A program made the position numbers and the translations under genes. The notes beneath the pieces are model-generated. The model did no database searches. It saw only the letters and a program-made list of their open reading frames with translations, and was not told the DNA's origin. Of a stretch of DNA of 64,000 bases, positions 22,299-31,409 are shown piece by piece. Source of the stretch: Myceligenerans pegani (GTDB taxonomy: Bacteria; Actinomycetota; Actinomycetes; Actinomycetales; Cellulomonadaceae); assembly GCF_014892515.1 (NCBI RefSeq), contig NZ_JADBGR010000057.1:62001-126000 (forward strand), in the 5' to 3' direction. The stretch's first letter is position 1. Each line of letters starts with the position of its first letter.

Positions 22299-23242
22299 TG
22301 AGCACCGCCACGATGGAATCCACGGAGCGGACCCGCGCCCTCCTGACGTCCTCCGAGCCTCGCCGGAAGTCCGTGGACCGGCTCATGACCGTGCTGATCT
22401 GGGCGGCGTTCGTCGTCGCGATGATCCCGCTCGTGTCCCTGCTGTGGACGGTGCTGGTCAACGGCTCCGGTCGGATCAGCATCGACTTCCTGACCTACTC
22501 GATGCGTGGCATCTTCGGCGGCGATCCCTCCGGCGGGATCTACCACGCCATCATGGGCACCCTGATCATCACCGGCTGGGCGGCGCTGATCTCGATTCCG
22601 ATCGGTCTCCTCACGGCGATCTATCTCGTCGAGTACGGGCGAGGCGCCCTGGCACGCTCGGTGACCTTCTTCGTCGACGTCATGACCGGTATCCCCTCGA
22701 TCGTCGCGGGTCTCTTCGTGGTCGCCCTGATGACGATCTTCCTCGGCCCCGGAGCGCGGTTCGGGATCATGGGTGCGATCGCGCTGTCGGTGCTGATGAT
22801 CCCCGTGGTCGTCCGCTCCTGCGAGGAGATGCTCAAGCTCGTCCCGAACGAACTGCGCGAGGCGTCGTACGCGCTCGGTGTGCCCAAGTGGCTGACGATC
22901 GTCCGCGTGGTCCTGCGCACCTCGGTGGCCGGCCTGACGACCGGGATCCTGCTGGCCGTCGCCCGCGTCATCGGTGAGACCGCGCCGTTGCTCGTCGCGG
23001 TGGGCATCACCGACTCGATCAACCTCAACGCGTTCGAAGGGCGGATGACGACTCTGCCCGTGTTCATCTACCGACAGTACAGTCAGGGCCCGGCGACGTG
23101 TCGGGAAGACCAGCTCAACTGCATCGTGGACATCTCGAACCAGAACGCGTGGGGCGCGGCGCTCGTTCTCATCGTCGTCGTCATGCTCCTCAACATCGCG
23201 GGTCGCCTCGTCAACCGGTGGTTCGCCCCGAAGCTGCGCTGA
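22298..23242 (+). CDS. pstA: phosphate ABC transporter permease PstA
   Basis: Second permease subunit, 314 residues, with about six membrane spans (first [25 protein letters not shown]). The coupling loop is [52 protein letters not shown] overlaps the pstC stop, implying coupled synthesis of the heterodimer. pstB follows after 46 bases with its own ribosome site (GAAGGA). Confidence 0.95.
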   Translation: MSTATMESTERTRALLTSSEPRRKSVDRLMTVLIWAAFVVAMIPLVSLLWTVLVNGSGRISIDFLTYSMRGIFGGDPSGGIYHAIMGTLIITGWAALISIPIGLLTAIYLVEYGRGALARSVTFFVDVMTGIPSIVAGLFVVALMTIFLGPGARFGIMGAIALSVLMIPVVVRSCEEMLKLVPNELREASYALGVPKWLTIVRVVLRTSVAGLTTGILLAVARVIGETAPLLVAVGITDSINLNAFEGRMTTLPVFIYRQYSQGPATCREDQLNCIVDISNQNAWGAALVLIVVVMLLNIAGRLVNRWFAPKLR

Positions 23243-23288
23243 CGCGCAGGACCTCACCTCGCCCGGCGCACAACGAAGGATCTTCTCC

Positions 23289-24068
23289 ATGGCCCAGCGC
23301 ATCGACGTCAAGGACGTCAACATCTACTACGGCGACTTCCTCGCGGTCGAGGGCGTCTCGATGACCATCGAGCCGCGCTCCGTGACGGCCTTCATCGGGC
23401 CGTCCGGCTGCGGCAAGTCGACCTTCATCCGCACGCTCAACCGCATGCACGAGGTCATCCCCGGCGCGTACGTGGACGGCAGCGTGGAACTCGAGGGCGT
23501 CGACCTGTACGGGCCCGACGTCGACCCGGTGGCGGTGCGCCGGAACATCGGGATGGTGTTCCAGCGGCCGAACCCGTTCCCCACCATGTCGATCCGGGAC
23601 AACGTCCTGGCCGGCGTGAAGCTGAACAACCGCAGGATCTCCAAGTCCGACGCCGACGACCTGGTGGAGTCCTCCCTCCGGGGGGCGAACCTCTGGAACG
23701 AGGTGAAGGACCGCCTCGAGAAGCCCGGCTCGGGCCTGTCCGGCGGTCAGCAGCAGCGCCTGTGCATCGCCCGCACCATCGCGGTGAAGCCGCAGGTGGT
23801 CCTCATGGACGAGCCGTGCTCCGCCCTGGACCCGATCTCCACGCTGGCGATCGAGGACCTCATCCAGGAACTGAAGAAGGACTACACGATCGTCATCGTC
23901 ACGCACAACATGCAGCAGGCAGCCCGCGTGAGCGACCGGACGGCGTTCTTCAACATCGCCGGCACGGGCAAGCCGGGAAAGCTCATCGAGATGGACGACA
24001 CGGCCACGATCTTCAGCTCCCCGTCGGAGCAGGCCACCGAGGACTACGTCTCGGGCCGCTTCGGCTGA
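23289..24068 (+). CDS. pstB: phosphate ABC transporter ATPase PstB
   Basis: A 259-residue ATPase powering the importer. Walker A is GPSGCGKST, the signature is [16 protein letters not shown], and Walker B is [13 protein letters not shown], followed by the H-loop [13 protein letters not shown]. The family-specific TLNRMHE and FQRPNPFP motifs are present. It closes the locus phoU / senX3-regX3 / pstS-pstS-pstC-pstA-pstB. Confidence 0.97.
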   Translation: MAQRIDVKDVNIYYGDFLAVEGVSMTIEPRSVTAFIGPSGCGKSTFIRTLNRMHEVIPGAYVDGSVELEGVDLYGPDVDPVAVRRNIGMVFQRPNPFPTMSIRDNVLAGVKLNNRRISKSDADDLVESSLRGANLWNEVKDRLEKPGSGLSGGQQQRLCIARTIAVKPQVVLMDEPCSALDPISTLAIEDLIQELKKDYTIVIVTHNMQQAARVSDRTAFFNIAGTGKPGKLIEMDDTATIFSSPSEQATEDYVSGRFG

Positions 24069-24081
24069 CCTGTGTCTTCCG

Positions 24082-24161
24082 GAGCCGCCGGGCTCCGTCG
24101 TCCTCGGCTCGTTCCTCGCCTGCGGGCGCCGTCGCTACGCTTCCGGCGGCCCGGGACCGGT
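24082..24161 (+). repeat. 80-bp dispersed repeat, copy 1
   Basis: This intergenic segment matches 58946-59025 in inverted orientation over 80 bases with three mismatches and no gaps. Both copies lie directly downstream of a plus-strand gene (here pstB). It contains the GC-rich string CGTCGTCCTCGGCTCGT. Confidence 0.85.
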
Positions 24162-24181
24162 GCGGTGGGCGTGAACGTGCG

Positions 24182-24218
24182 GAAGGCCCCCAGGGATCCT
24201 CGATCCCTGGGGGCCTTC
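24182..24218. terminator. bidirectional terminator, pstB side and lipoprotein side
   Basis: A perfect 17-bp stem (left arm GAAGGCCCCCAGGGATC) with a 3-base loop lies between two convergent genes. Confidence 0.85.
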
Positions 24219-24223
24219 GGGCG

Positions 24224-24760
24224 CTACCTCTCGACGCCCTCCAGCGTCTCGGTCACCGGCTCCTCCGACTGCACGACGCACTGGATCGTGCGGTCCTCCT
24301 GCTCCCAGCTTTCCTCGGTCGGGTAGAACGACCAGAAGTAGAGCTCGGAGTCCGCGTACGGCAGGCCGACGAACGCCTCGAACTCGCTCTCGCAGAACGC
24401 GTCGGCCTCGTCCGTCACGTCCTTCTCGCCGGGGTACTCGCCGTTGGCCAGGTCCTTCTCGGCGTAGATCTCGCCGGTGTGCTCCTCGTCGCACGGCATG
24501 ACGGGGAGATCCGTGAACGTGGCCTGGTTCTCGAGCGCGGTGACGTCGAGGCAGTCCCCGATCTCCACGGCCATCGCGTCGGCATCGGACGCCTCGGTGA
24601 TCTCGCCGTTCTCGTCGCGCGGGGCTTCGTCGGAGCTCCCGTCCAGGAAGCCGTCGATCGCCGAGCAGCCGGAGAGGAGGCCGGCGACCAGGGCGGCGCC
24701 GACGACGGCGGTGGTGGCGCGGACACGGCGGGCGGCGGGGGACTTGGTGCGCAGAAGCAA
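24224..24760 (-). CDS. septum-formation-family lipoprotein
   Basis: A 178-residue precursor of the actinobacterial 'septum formation' domain family (PF13845 type). The signal peptide ends in a lipobox-like LLSGC, so it is probably membrane-anchored outside the cell. The mature part holds GDCLDV, the LPVMPCDEEHTGEIYAE block and paired cysteines near FCESEFEAF and IQCVV. TTG 24760 is chosen because GAAAGG precedes it by 8 bases; no ATG or GTG start gives a compact signal peptide. The precise role is unknown despite the family name. Confidence 0.8.
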   Translation of the reverse strand: MLLRTKSPAARRVRATTAVVGAALVAGLLSGCSAIDGFLDGSSDEAPRDENGEITEASDADAMAVEIGDCLDVTALENQATFTDLPVMPCDEEHTGEIYAEKDLANGEYPGEKDVTDEADAFCESEFEAFVGLPYADSELYFWSFYPTEESWEQEDRTIQCVVQSEEPVTETLEGVER

Positions 24761-24908
24761 ACTTCGAGCCTTTCGGGGGGTCGCCCCCGCGTCGGGCGGG
24801 GAGGGGGAGCCTGGACGGATCGCCCGACAGGACCCTATCGACCAGGGAAGTCGAGGGCGAGCAAGATCACCGCGCGTGTCCGGCGCGCGGCGACGCCCGC
24901 GAGCCCGC

Positions 24909-25511
24909 TCACTCGTCGGTCGTCGTGCCCTCCGGCGACGCGGACGTCTCGGGGGACGGCGAGGTCTGCGGGGACGGTGAGGTCTCCGGGGACGCGGACC
25001 CCGCGGGCGCCGGGCTGGGCACGTAGGCCGCGTACTCGGCGAGTTCGCCGTTGAGGACCGGCAGGTCGAAGCTCTGGGACTCGCCGCCCGCCTCGAGGAC
25101 CGTCGGCACGCTGGATCCCGGCATGGCGGTGACGACGTCGAGCAGGACCGTCTCGCCGGACTCGCCGCCCAGGTAGAGGGTGTCCCCCGCGCCGACGTCG
25201 AACACGAGCGGCGTGGCTCCCTCGGGCGCGAGGGTGAACGTCGCGTCCGTCCGCGTGCCGTTCGTGAGCGCGCCGAGCAGGGTGCCGGGCGCCCCTTCCT
25301 CCGCGGACACCACCATGAGGTTGAGCCCGCGCAGGTCGGTGAACTCCTCGCCGTCCTGCGCACCCACGGACACCATGACGCCGTCGGACGGCGAGTAGTC
25401 GAGCGCGGTGGTGGTGGGGGCGCATGCCGACAGGAGGGCGGCACCCGCCGCGGTGACGGCCGCGACCGCGACGGTGCGGGCGCGTCGGTGGGCGGTGGTG
25501 CGACGGGACAC
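24909..25511 (-). CDS. predicted lipoprotein, LpqE-like
   Basis: A 200-residue precursor with a basic N-terminus and lipobox LLSAC at about residues 26-30. The middle is a beta-rich domain (VMVSVGAQDGEEFTDLRGLNLMVVSAEEGAPGTLLGALTNGT) resembling actinobacterial surface lipoproteins of the LpqE/PCu(A)C-like group. The C-terminus is a Ser/Pro/Glu repeat tail (variants of SPSPETS). It is divergent from carD. Function unknown; the family link is tentative. Confidence 0.75.
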   Translation of the reverse strand: MSRRTTAHRRARTVAVAAVTAAGAALLSACAPTTTALDYSPSDGVMVSVGAQDGEEFTDLRGLNLMVVSAEEGAPGTLLGALTNGTRTDATFTLAPEGATPLVFDVGAGDTLYLGGESGETVLLDVVTAMPGSSVPTVLEAGGESQSFDLPVLNGELAEYAAYVPSPAPAGSASPETSPSPQTSPSPETSASPEGTTTDE

Positions 25512-25896
25512 GGTCTACTCCCTGGAGGTCAGGCGGTGGATCAGCCAACATCCTAGTGGTCCGCGGCCGCCGCGGTGCCGCGGGGGACGTCGCCGGCGCG
25601 AGGAGATCAGTGGTGTGTGTCACCGGCTCCCGGACGACGACGGCGGGCTCGGCGCCACTGATGGAGAGAAATGGGCGGCGGCCATTCTGTGCGCATCAAA
25701 AATTAGGTCAAGAGTGGGTGATCGGATCGATACGAAGGATCTGGTCCGACAGGGCAAAGGTGTGCTGCAGTCCTGAAAATTCGCCCGCTGACCTGCGCAG
25801 ACGTCAACGTCAGCGCGGCTTCCGAACCCGGTCAGGTCAAGAAAACCGGGGGCCGCAACGTGGTAACCTTGTGTCCTGGAAAGGGGACATCTGCAG

Positions 25897-26379
25897 ATGA
25901 CGTTCACAGTAGGCGAGACTGTTGTCTACCCGCACCACGGCGCGGCGCTGATCGAGGAGGTCAAGACCCGCAAGATCCGGGGCGAGGAGAAGATGTACCT
26001 CAAGCTCAAGGTCGCCCAGGGCGATCTGACGATCGAGGTCCCGGCGGAGAACGTCGACCTCGTCGGGGTGCGCGATGTCGTCGGCCAGGAGGGCCTCGAG
26101 CGAGTCTTCGAGGTGCTGCGCGCGCCGTACACGGAGGAACCCACCAACTGGTCGCGGCGGTACAAGGCGAACCTCGAGAAGCTGGCGTCCGGTGACGTGA
26201 TCAAGGTCGCCGAGGTCGTGCGGGACCTTTCCCGTCGCGATGCCGATCGGGGCCTCTCCGCGGGAGAGAAGCGCATGCTCGCCAAGGCCCGTCAGATCCT
26301 GATCTCCGAGCTCGCGCTGGCGGAGAAGACCGAGGAGGAGAAGGCCGAGGCCATCCTCGACGAGGTTCTCGCCGGCTGA
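25897..26379 (+). CDS. carD: CarD-family RNA polymerase-binding regulator
   Basis: Global transcription factor that binds the RNA polymerase beta subunit and stabilises open complexes at rRNA and housekeeping promoters. The 160-residue protein has the N-terminal RNA polymerase-interaction domain ([21 protein letters not shown] to about residue 60) and a helical DNA-binding C-terminal domain with the conserved [17 protein letters not shown] tryptophan. AAGGGG lies 10 bases before ATG 25897; TAACCT at 25864-25869 may be the -10. ispD and ispF follow. Confidence 0.97.
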   Translation: MTFTVGETVVYPHHGAALIEEVKTRKIRGEEKMYLKLKVAQGDLTIEVPAENVDLVGVRDVVGQEGLERVFEVLRAPYTEEPTNWSRRYKANLEKLASGDVIKVAEVVRDLSRRDADRGLSAGEKRMLAKARQILISELALAEKTEEEKAEAILDEVLAG

Positions 26380-26387
26380 TCAGCCTC

Positions 26388-26405
26388 GACCCCGCACGCG
26401 GGGTC
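26388..26405 (+). terminator. hairpin between carD and ispD
   Basis: GACCCCGC pairs exactly with GCGGGGTC around a two-base loop, five bases before the ispD ATG. It may weaken carD read-through or hide the ispD start. Confidence 0.4.
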
Positions 26406-26410
26406 CCGAC

Positions 26411-27118
26411 ATGACCACGCTCGCGATCCTCACCGCCGCCGGATCCGGCGCACGTCTCGGGCGTGACTTGCCCAAGGCACTCGTCGACCTCGGCGGCTTC
26501 CCTCTCGTGCTGCACGCCGCACGCCGGCTCGTCGGCTCCGGCGTCGTCGACGCCCTTGTCGTCACGGCACCCGACGGCCTGCGGGACGTCGTCGCCGATC
26601 TCCTCATCACCGATGCCCACGTGACCGTTCCGGTCACGGTGGTCGACGGCGGCCCGACGCGTCAGGCGTCGGTCGCCGCCGGCCTCGCCGTGGCCGACGC
26701 GAGCCACGACGTCGTCCTCGTGCACGACGCGGCCCGCCCCCTCGTTCCCGCGGACCTGGTCCGGCGGGTAGACGCCGCCGTCCGGGCCGGCCACGACGCC
26801 GTCGTCCCCGGCCTTCCCGTCACCGACACGGTCAAGCAGGTGGTCCCCGGAGACGACGTCGAACTCGTGGTCGGCACCCCGGATCGCGCGTGGCTGCGGG
26901 CGGTGCAGACGCCCCAGGGCTTCACGCGGGAACTGCTGGAACGTGCGCACAAGGCCGGGCGGGAGCGGTCGGGCTCGGAGGCCGCCGCCGCGACGGATGA
27001 CGCAGGGCTCGTCGAGGCGCTCGGCGAGCCGGTGCACATCGTGCGGGGCGACGCGGCAGCAGCCAAGATCACGACGGAGCGCGACCTGCGCATGGCAGCC
27101 CTTGAGCTGGAGGACTGA
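26411..27118 (+). CDS. ispD: 2-C-methyl-D-erythritol 4-phosphate cytidylyltransferase
   Basis: Third step of the MEP isoprenoid pathway, forming CDP-methylerythritol. The 235-residue protein has the CTP-binding loop AAGSGARLGRDLPKAL; the usual PKQ reads PKA here, a conservative family variant. Further motifs are VVDGGPTRQASVAAGL, VHDAARPLV and VQTPQGFTRELL. No clear ribosome site precedes ATG 26411. It is followed at once by ispF. Confidence 0.95.
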   Translation: MTTLAILTAAGSGARLGRDLPKALVDLGGFPLVLHAARRLVGSGVVDALVVTAPDGLRDVVADLLITDAHVTVPVTVVDGGPTRQASVAAGLAVADASHDVVLVHDAARPLVPADLVRRVDAAVRAGHDAVVPGLPVTDTVKQVVPGDDVELVVGTPDRAWLRAVQTPQGFTRELLERAHKAGRERSGSEAAAATDDAGLVEALGEPVHIVRGDAAAAKITTERDLRMAALELED

Positions 27119-27133
27119 GTGGGAGAATCAGGC

Positions 27134-27691
27134 GTGAACGTCGAACTCGCTCCTCCGTGCCCCGTGCCGCGCATCGGTATCGGAACGGACGTGCACGCCT
27201 TCGCCCCGGAGGACGCCGGCCGGGAGATGTGGCTCGGCGGCCTGCACTGGCCCGGCGAGCGGGGCCTCGCCGGCCACTCCGACGCGGACGTCGCGGCGCA
27301 CGCCGCCGCCGACGCGCTCTTCGCGGCGGCCGGAATCGGCGATCTCGGGACGAACTTCGGGACCGCCGAGCCGGAATGGTCGGGAACGTCCGGGACGAAT
27401 CTGCTGGCCGAGGCTGCTAGGCGAGTTCGTGCCGCAGGGTTCACCATAGGGAATGTGTCTGTTCAGGTGATCGGGAACCGTCCCAAGATCGGTCCGCGGC
27501 GTGCGGAGGCGTCGGCCGTGCTCGGTGCCGCCGCGGGTGCTCCGGTGAGTCTCTCCGCGACCACGACCGACGGCCTCGGGCTCACCGGCCGTGGTGAGGG
27601 CGTCGCGGCGATCGCCACGGCGCTGGTGTTCACCGCGCAGCCCACACCATCTGCGCCGGACGCGGCGATGCCGGACGGGGAGACCTCATGA
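27134..27691 (+). CDS. ispF: 2-C-methyl-D-erythritol 2,4-cyclodiphosphate synthase
   Basis: Fifth enzyme of the MEP pathway. The 185-residue protein has the zinc-binding GIGTDVHAF and [29 protein letters not shown], plus KIGPRRAEA and [22 protein letters not shown] 27134 is favoured (GGGAGA 7 bases upstream) over GTG 27119, which directly abuts the ispD stop. The N-terminal [12 protein letters not shown] extension is short. The stop overlaps the start of the TetR gene (ATGA). Confidence 0.95.
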   Translation: MNVELAPPCPVPRIGIGTDVHAFAPEDAGREMWLGGLHWPGERGLAGHSDADVAAHAAADALFAAAGIGDLGTNFGTAEPEWSGTSGTNLLAEAARRVRAAGFTIGNVSVQVIGNRPKIGPRRAEASAVLGAAAGAPVSLSATTTDGLGLTGRGEGVAAIATALVFTAQPTPSAPDAAMPDGETS

Positions 27692-28314
27692 CCGAAGCGC
27701 GTGCCAGCAGGCGCAAGACGCTCGAGGAGCGTCGCCAGGAGATCGTCGAGGCCGGGCTGCGCGTGGCGCTCCGTGAGGGTGTGGAAGCGGTCTCGGTGCG
27801 TGCCGTTGCGCAGGAGGCCGAGATCTCACTCGGTACCGTGCACTACTGCTTCGAGGACAAGGCCGAGATGCTGCGCGCGATGGGGCGCGCGATCGCCCTG
27901 ACCGCCTCGGAGCCCGCCCTCGCCGCGCTCGACCAGAGTCACGACCCGGAGGCGCTGGTCGCGGCGTCCGCGCAGTCGATGCTTGACGGGCTCAAGCAGA
28001 ACCAGCACATGCGCCTCCTGACCTTCGAGTTCGCGCTGGCCGGTGTCCGCTCTCGCGTGCTGCGCGAAGTAGCGCAGGCCCACCTGGACCAGAGCTATCG
28101 GTTCACCAAGGAGTACTTGAACAAGCTCGCCGACCGTGGCGGCGCCCGGTTCTCGGTGGACGTGGACTTCCTGGCGCGTTTCGCCGCGCAGCAGATCGAC
28201 GGGATCGAGATCGGGTGGCTCGTCGACCGGGACGATGAGGCGGCCCGGAAGGCCTACGACGAGCTGGGGCGACTGGTGCTCCGCTACCTGGTGCCCGCGT
28301 TCGACCGGAAGTGA
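27688..28314 (+). CDS. TetR-family transcriptional regulator
   Basis: A 208-residue regulator. The N-terminal helix-turn-helix spans about residues 12-60 ([48 protein letters not shown]). The C-terminal ligand-binding half resembles BetI/PsrA-like TetR_C proteins. It is translationally coupled to ispF and precedes the lactone oxidase gene. Its target is unknown; self-control or control of 28418-30975 is possible. Confidence 0.9.
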   Translation: MTEARASRRKTLEERRQEIVEAGLRVALREGVEAVSVRAVAQEAEISLGTVHYCFEDKAEMLRAMGRAIALTASEPALAALDQSHDPEALVAASAQSMLDGLKQNQHMRLLTFEFALAGVRSRVLREVAQAHLDQSYRFTKEYLNKLADRGGARFSVDVDFLARFAAQQIDGIEIGWLVDRDDEAARKAYDELGRLVLRYLVPAFDRK

Positions 28315-28405
28315 GCGCCCGCCGGGAGCACCCGACGGGCCCGCGACGAGGCGGAGAGCGCCCGCGAACTCGGCCGTGCCCCTGTTCGTGGCGCCGGAGC
28401 CATGG

Positions 28406-28411
28406 GATAGT
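28406..28411 (+). promoter_or_regulatory. -10 element of a leaderless promoter (lactone oxidase)
   Basis: GATAGT ends six bases before GTG 28418, with no ribosome site between. Confidence 0.45.
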
Positions 28412-28417
28412 GCCCCC

Positions 28418-29776
28418 GTGTCCGACGTCGTTCACCGTACCCCCACATCTCAGCCGCTGACCTGGAGCAACTGGGCCCGCACCGCGACGTGCAGCCCTGC
28501 CGGCCGGGCCCAGCCCAGGTCCGAGGCGGAGCTCGCCGAGGTGGTCGCCCGCGCGGCCGCGGACGGGCGCTCCGTCCGCGCCGTCGGCGGCGGCCACTCG
28601 TTCACACCCGCGGCGACGACGTCGGGCGTGCTCCTGAACCTCGACCACGTCAGCGTCCTCGAACGCGTGGAGCCCGTCCCCGAGACCGGGAGCACACTGG
28701 TCACCGTGGGCGCCGGCGTCCGGCTGCACCGGCTCAACCGCATGCTCGCCGAGCACGGCCTCGCGATGCGCAACCTCGGCGACATCGACCGGCAGTCCAT
28801 CGCGGGTGCGATCTCCACGGGCACGCACGGCACCGGCGCCACGTTCGGCGGGCTCGCCACGCAGGTGCGCGGCCTGCGCGTGATCGGCGTGGACGGCACG
28901 GTGCACGACGTCGGCCCCGGGGACCCGCTCTTCGAGGCCTCGCGCCTCGGTCTGGGCACCACGGGCGTGCTCAGCGCCGTGACGCTGGAGGTGGTGCCGG
29001 CGTACGACCTGCGCGCCGAGGAGCGGCCCGTGCCACTGGCCGAGGCGCTGGAGTCGCTGGACGGACCCGACGGCGTCGTCGCGACGAGCGACCACTTCGA
29101 GCTCTACTTCTTCCCCGTCACGGGACGGGCCCTCACCCTGCGGAACACTCGCGTCGAGCCCGCGACCATCGGCCGGGTCGCCCGGGCCGGGCGGGCCGCG
29201 CGCTCCTTCCTGGACGAGGAACTGCTGTCGAACGGCGCGTTCGAGATGGTCAACCGGGTCGCCACGGCATTCGGCGGGCTGACGCCGCGGCTCAACGCCG
29301 TCTCGGCCCGCGCGCTGTCGGCGCGGACCTACCAGGCGCCGTCGTACCAGGTGTTCTGCACCCGGCGGCGGGTACGGTTCCGCGAGATGGAGTACGCGAT
29401 CCCGCGGGAGAGCGTGCGGGACGTCATCACCGAGGTGGACGACTGGCTGCGCACGTCCGGGGAGAACGTGCCGTTCCCCATCGAGGTGCGGTTCGCCGCG
29501 CCCGACGACGTCTGGCTCTCCACGGCCCACGGTCGCGAGACCGCCTACGTCGCCGTCCACCAGTACTGGCGGCTGCCGTACTCCCGGTACTTCGAGGCCG
29601 CCGAGCGGATCTTCGTGACCGCGGGCGGACGGCCGCACTGGGGCAAGATGCACTCGCGCGACTCCGACGACCTCGCCCCGCTCTATCCCCGGTTCGACGA
29701 CGCCGCGCGGGTGCGCCTCGAGCACGACCCGGAGGGCGTGTTCCACAACCGCTACACCCGGAAGGTGCTGGGCTGA
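28418..29776 (+). CDS. FAD-linked sugar-lactone oxidase (D-arabinono-1,4-lactone oxidase family)
   Basis: A 452-residue flavoprotein of the vanillyl-alcohol-oxidase superfamily. The FAD-binding domain includes VRAVGGGHSFTP (residues 54-64; His60 is the position often covalently flavinylated) and GAISTGTHGTGATFGGLATQV. The C-terminal ALO domain ends with the family's substrate-site RPHWGKMHS. It oxidises an aldono-lactone to an enediol lactone; whether the substrate is arabinono-, gulono- or another lactone cannot be told. GTG 28418 gives MSDVVHRT. Its stop overlaps the next start (TGATG). Confidence 0.9.
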   Translation: MSDVVHRTPTSQPLTWSNWARTATCSPAGRAQPRSEAELAEVVARAAADGRSVRAVGGGHSFTPAATTSGVLLNLDHVSVLERVEPVPETGSTLVTVGAGVRLHRLNRMLAEHGLAMRNLGDIDRQSIAGAISTGTHGTGATFGGLATQVRGLRVIGVDGTVHDVGPGDPLFEASRLGLGTTGVLSAVTLEVVPAYDLRAEERPVPLAEALESLDGPDGVVATSDHFELYFFPVTGRALTLRNTRVEPATIGRVARAGRAARSFLDEELLSNGAFEMVNRVATAFGGLTPRLNAVSARALSARTYQAPSYQVFCTRRRVRFREMEYAIPRESVRDVITEVDDWLRTSGENVPFPIEVRFAAPDDVWLSTAHGRETAYVAVHQYWRLPYSRYFEAAERIFVTAGGRPHWGKMHSRDSDDLAPLYPRFDDAARVRLEHDPEGVFHNRYTRKVLG

Positions 29777-30975
29777 TGAGTTCCCTGACGGCGCGCCTGG
29801 GCGCGGCGACCGCGCACCTGCCCGCCCCCGTCGCCGTCGTCGACCTCGATCGGTTCGACGCCAACGCCCGCGACCTGCTGTCCCGCGCCGACGGCGTGCC
29901 GGTGCGGCTGGCCAGCAAGTCCGTCCGGGTACGGGCCCTCGTCGAGCGGGCACTCGGGGCGGGCTTCTCCGGCGTCATGGCCTACTCGCCGCGCGAGGCC
30001 CGGTGGCTCGCGTCCCAGGGGCTCGACGACGTACTCGTGGGCTACCCGAGCGTCGACCGGGCCGCGCTCGCGGAGCTCGCCGCGGACCCCGCGGCCCGGC
30101 GCGCGGTGACCCTGATGATCGACTCGCCGCTGCACCTGGACCTGATCGCGGACGCCGTCGAGCGGGCGAGGGCGGCCGCCGGGGAGCAGATCCCCTCCTT
30201 GCAGGTCTGCCTCGACGTCGACGCGAGCCTCCGGCTCGCCTTCGCCCATCTCGGCGTCCGGCGCTCGCCGCTGCGAACGCCCGACGACGTCGGACGGCTC
30301 GCCTCCCGGGTCGCCCGCACCCGGGGCGTGCGCCTCCGCGGCCTGATGTTCTACGAGGCACAGGTCGCCGGACTGCCCGACTCGAGCCCGGCCGTCCGCC
30401 TGGTGAAGCGGCTCTCGGTGCGTGACCTCGACCGTCGTCGGCCCGAGCTCCTGGCGGCCGCGCGGGACGCCGTCGGGCACGACCTCGACCTCGTCAACTC
30501 CGGGGGAACGGGGTCGCTGGAGACCTCCGCGGCCGGCCCCGGCGTCACCGAGGCGACCGCCGGCTCGGGGCTGTACACGCCCGGGCTGTTCGACGCGTAC
30601 CGGGCGTTCCGCCCGCGGCCCGCCGCGTTCTTCGGGCTCGACGTCGTGCGGGAACCCGCGCCCGGTTGGGTCACCGCGTTCTCCGGCGGCTACATCGCCT
30701 CCGGACCGGCCGCGAACTCCCGGCTCCCGCGCGTCGTGACCTCCGGCTGGCAGCTCACCGGATCGGAGGGCGCCGGCGAGGTGCAGACGCCGCTGCGGGC
30801 GCGTCGCCGCGGACGCCCGGGACCCGAGGCGCTGCGCACCGGGGACCGTGCCTGGTTCCGCCACGCCAAGGCCGGCGAGCTCATGGAGCGGTTCGACGAG
30901 GTGCACCTGGTCCGGGGCGGCGAGATCGTCGAGACGGTTCCCACCTACCGCGGCGAGGGCAGGAACTTCGGCTGA
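29776..30975 (+). CDS. PLP-dependent amino acid deaminase/aldolase-like (alanine racemase N-domain fold)
   Basis: A 399-residue fold-type III PLP enzyme. The cofactor lysine is Lys48 in RLASKSVRV, after VAVVDLDRFDANARDLL. The C-terminal part (LRTGDRAWFRHAKAGELMERFDEVHLVRGGEIVETVPTYRGEGRNFG) matches the D-threonine-aldolase/D-serine-dehydratase-like group often annotated 'amino acid deaminase/aldolase'. It is coupled to the upstream lactone oxidase, a pairing also seen in related actinobacteria. Substrate unknown. Confidence 0.85.
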   Translation: MSSLTARLGAATAHLPAPVAVVDLDRFDANARDLLSRADGVPVRLASKSVRVRALVERALGAGFSGVMAYSPREARWLASQGLDDVLVGYPSVDRAALAELAADPAARRAVTLMIDSPLHLDLIADAVERARAAAGEQIPSLQVCLDVDASLRLAFAHLGVRRSPLRTPDDVGRLASRVARTRGVRLRGLMFYEAQVAGLPDSSPAVRLVKRLSVRDLDRRRPELLAAARDAVGHDLDLVNSGGTGSLETSAAGPGVTEATAGSGLYTPGLFDAYRAFRPRPAAFFGLDVVREPAPGWVTAFSGGYIASGPAANSRLPRVVTSGWQLTGSEGAGEVQTPLRARRRGRPGPEALRTGDRAWFRHAKAGELMERFDEVHLVRGGEIVETVPTYRGEGRNFG

Positions 30976-31335
30976 ATGCCACGGTCGCACATGGAACCCG
31001 ATACCTCGCGCGCTGGTCGGGTTGCGCGCCCCTTACGACCAGCACAGCAATAGCTGTGTGAGGGGAGACGGTCCCTCACCGTTCCGCGGAGCGCCGTCGT
31101 GGAGACCTGACTACTTTCCTGGCGAAGTGACGAAGCTCATCGCTAACACCTGCCAATCTCCTGACCTCGTGCTCGCAGCGGCGCCTGAGGGTACACGGCC
31201 GACCACGTTGGGGTTCTCGCAGCGGATGCTTCCCGCTAGGCCAACCGAACCCTGCCGACCAGTGGATCACCATGGATCTCTCGCCCGGTGGTCCCGCGCG
31301 CCAACGCAACGGCGGTGGTACCCAACCAGAAGCAC
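30976..31335. other. 360-bp gap with no supported gene
   Basis: The stretch after the PLP enzyme is less GC-biased and shows no ORF with a ribosome site or family-like sequence. A short stem GTGAGGG...TCCCTCAC at about 31059-31080 is present. It may be a decayed gene or an untranslated region. Confidence 0.4.
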
Positions 31336-31371
31336 CGTTGCCGACGCGCACCACGACGCGTCGGCAACGGC
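31336..31371. terminator. terminator between convergent genes
   Basis: A perfect 14-bp stem (CCGTTGCCGACGCG with its complement) and 8-base loop lie between the PLP enzyme gene and the minus-strand DsbA-like gene. Confidence 0.75.
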
Positions 31372-31409
31372 ACTGCGCGCGCGACAGCGCAGGCGTGATC
31401 ACACCCGGA

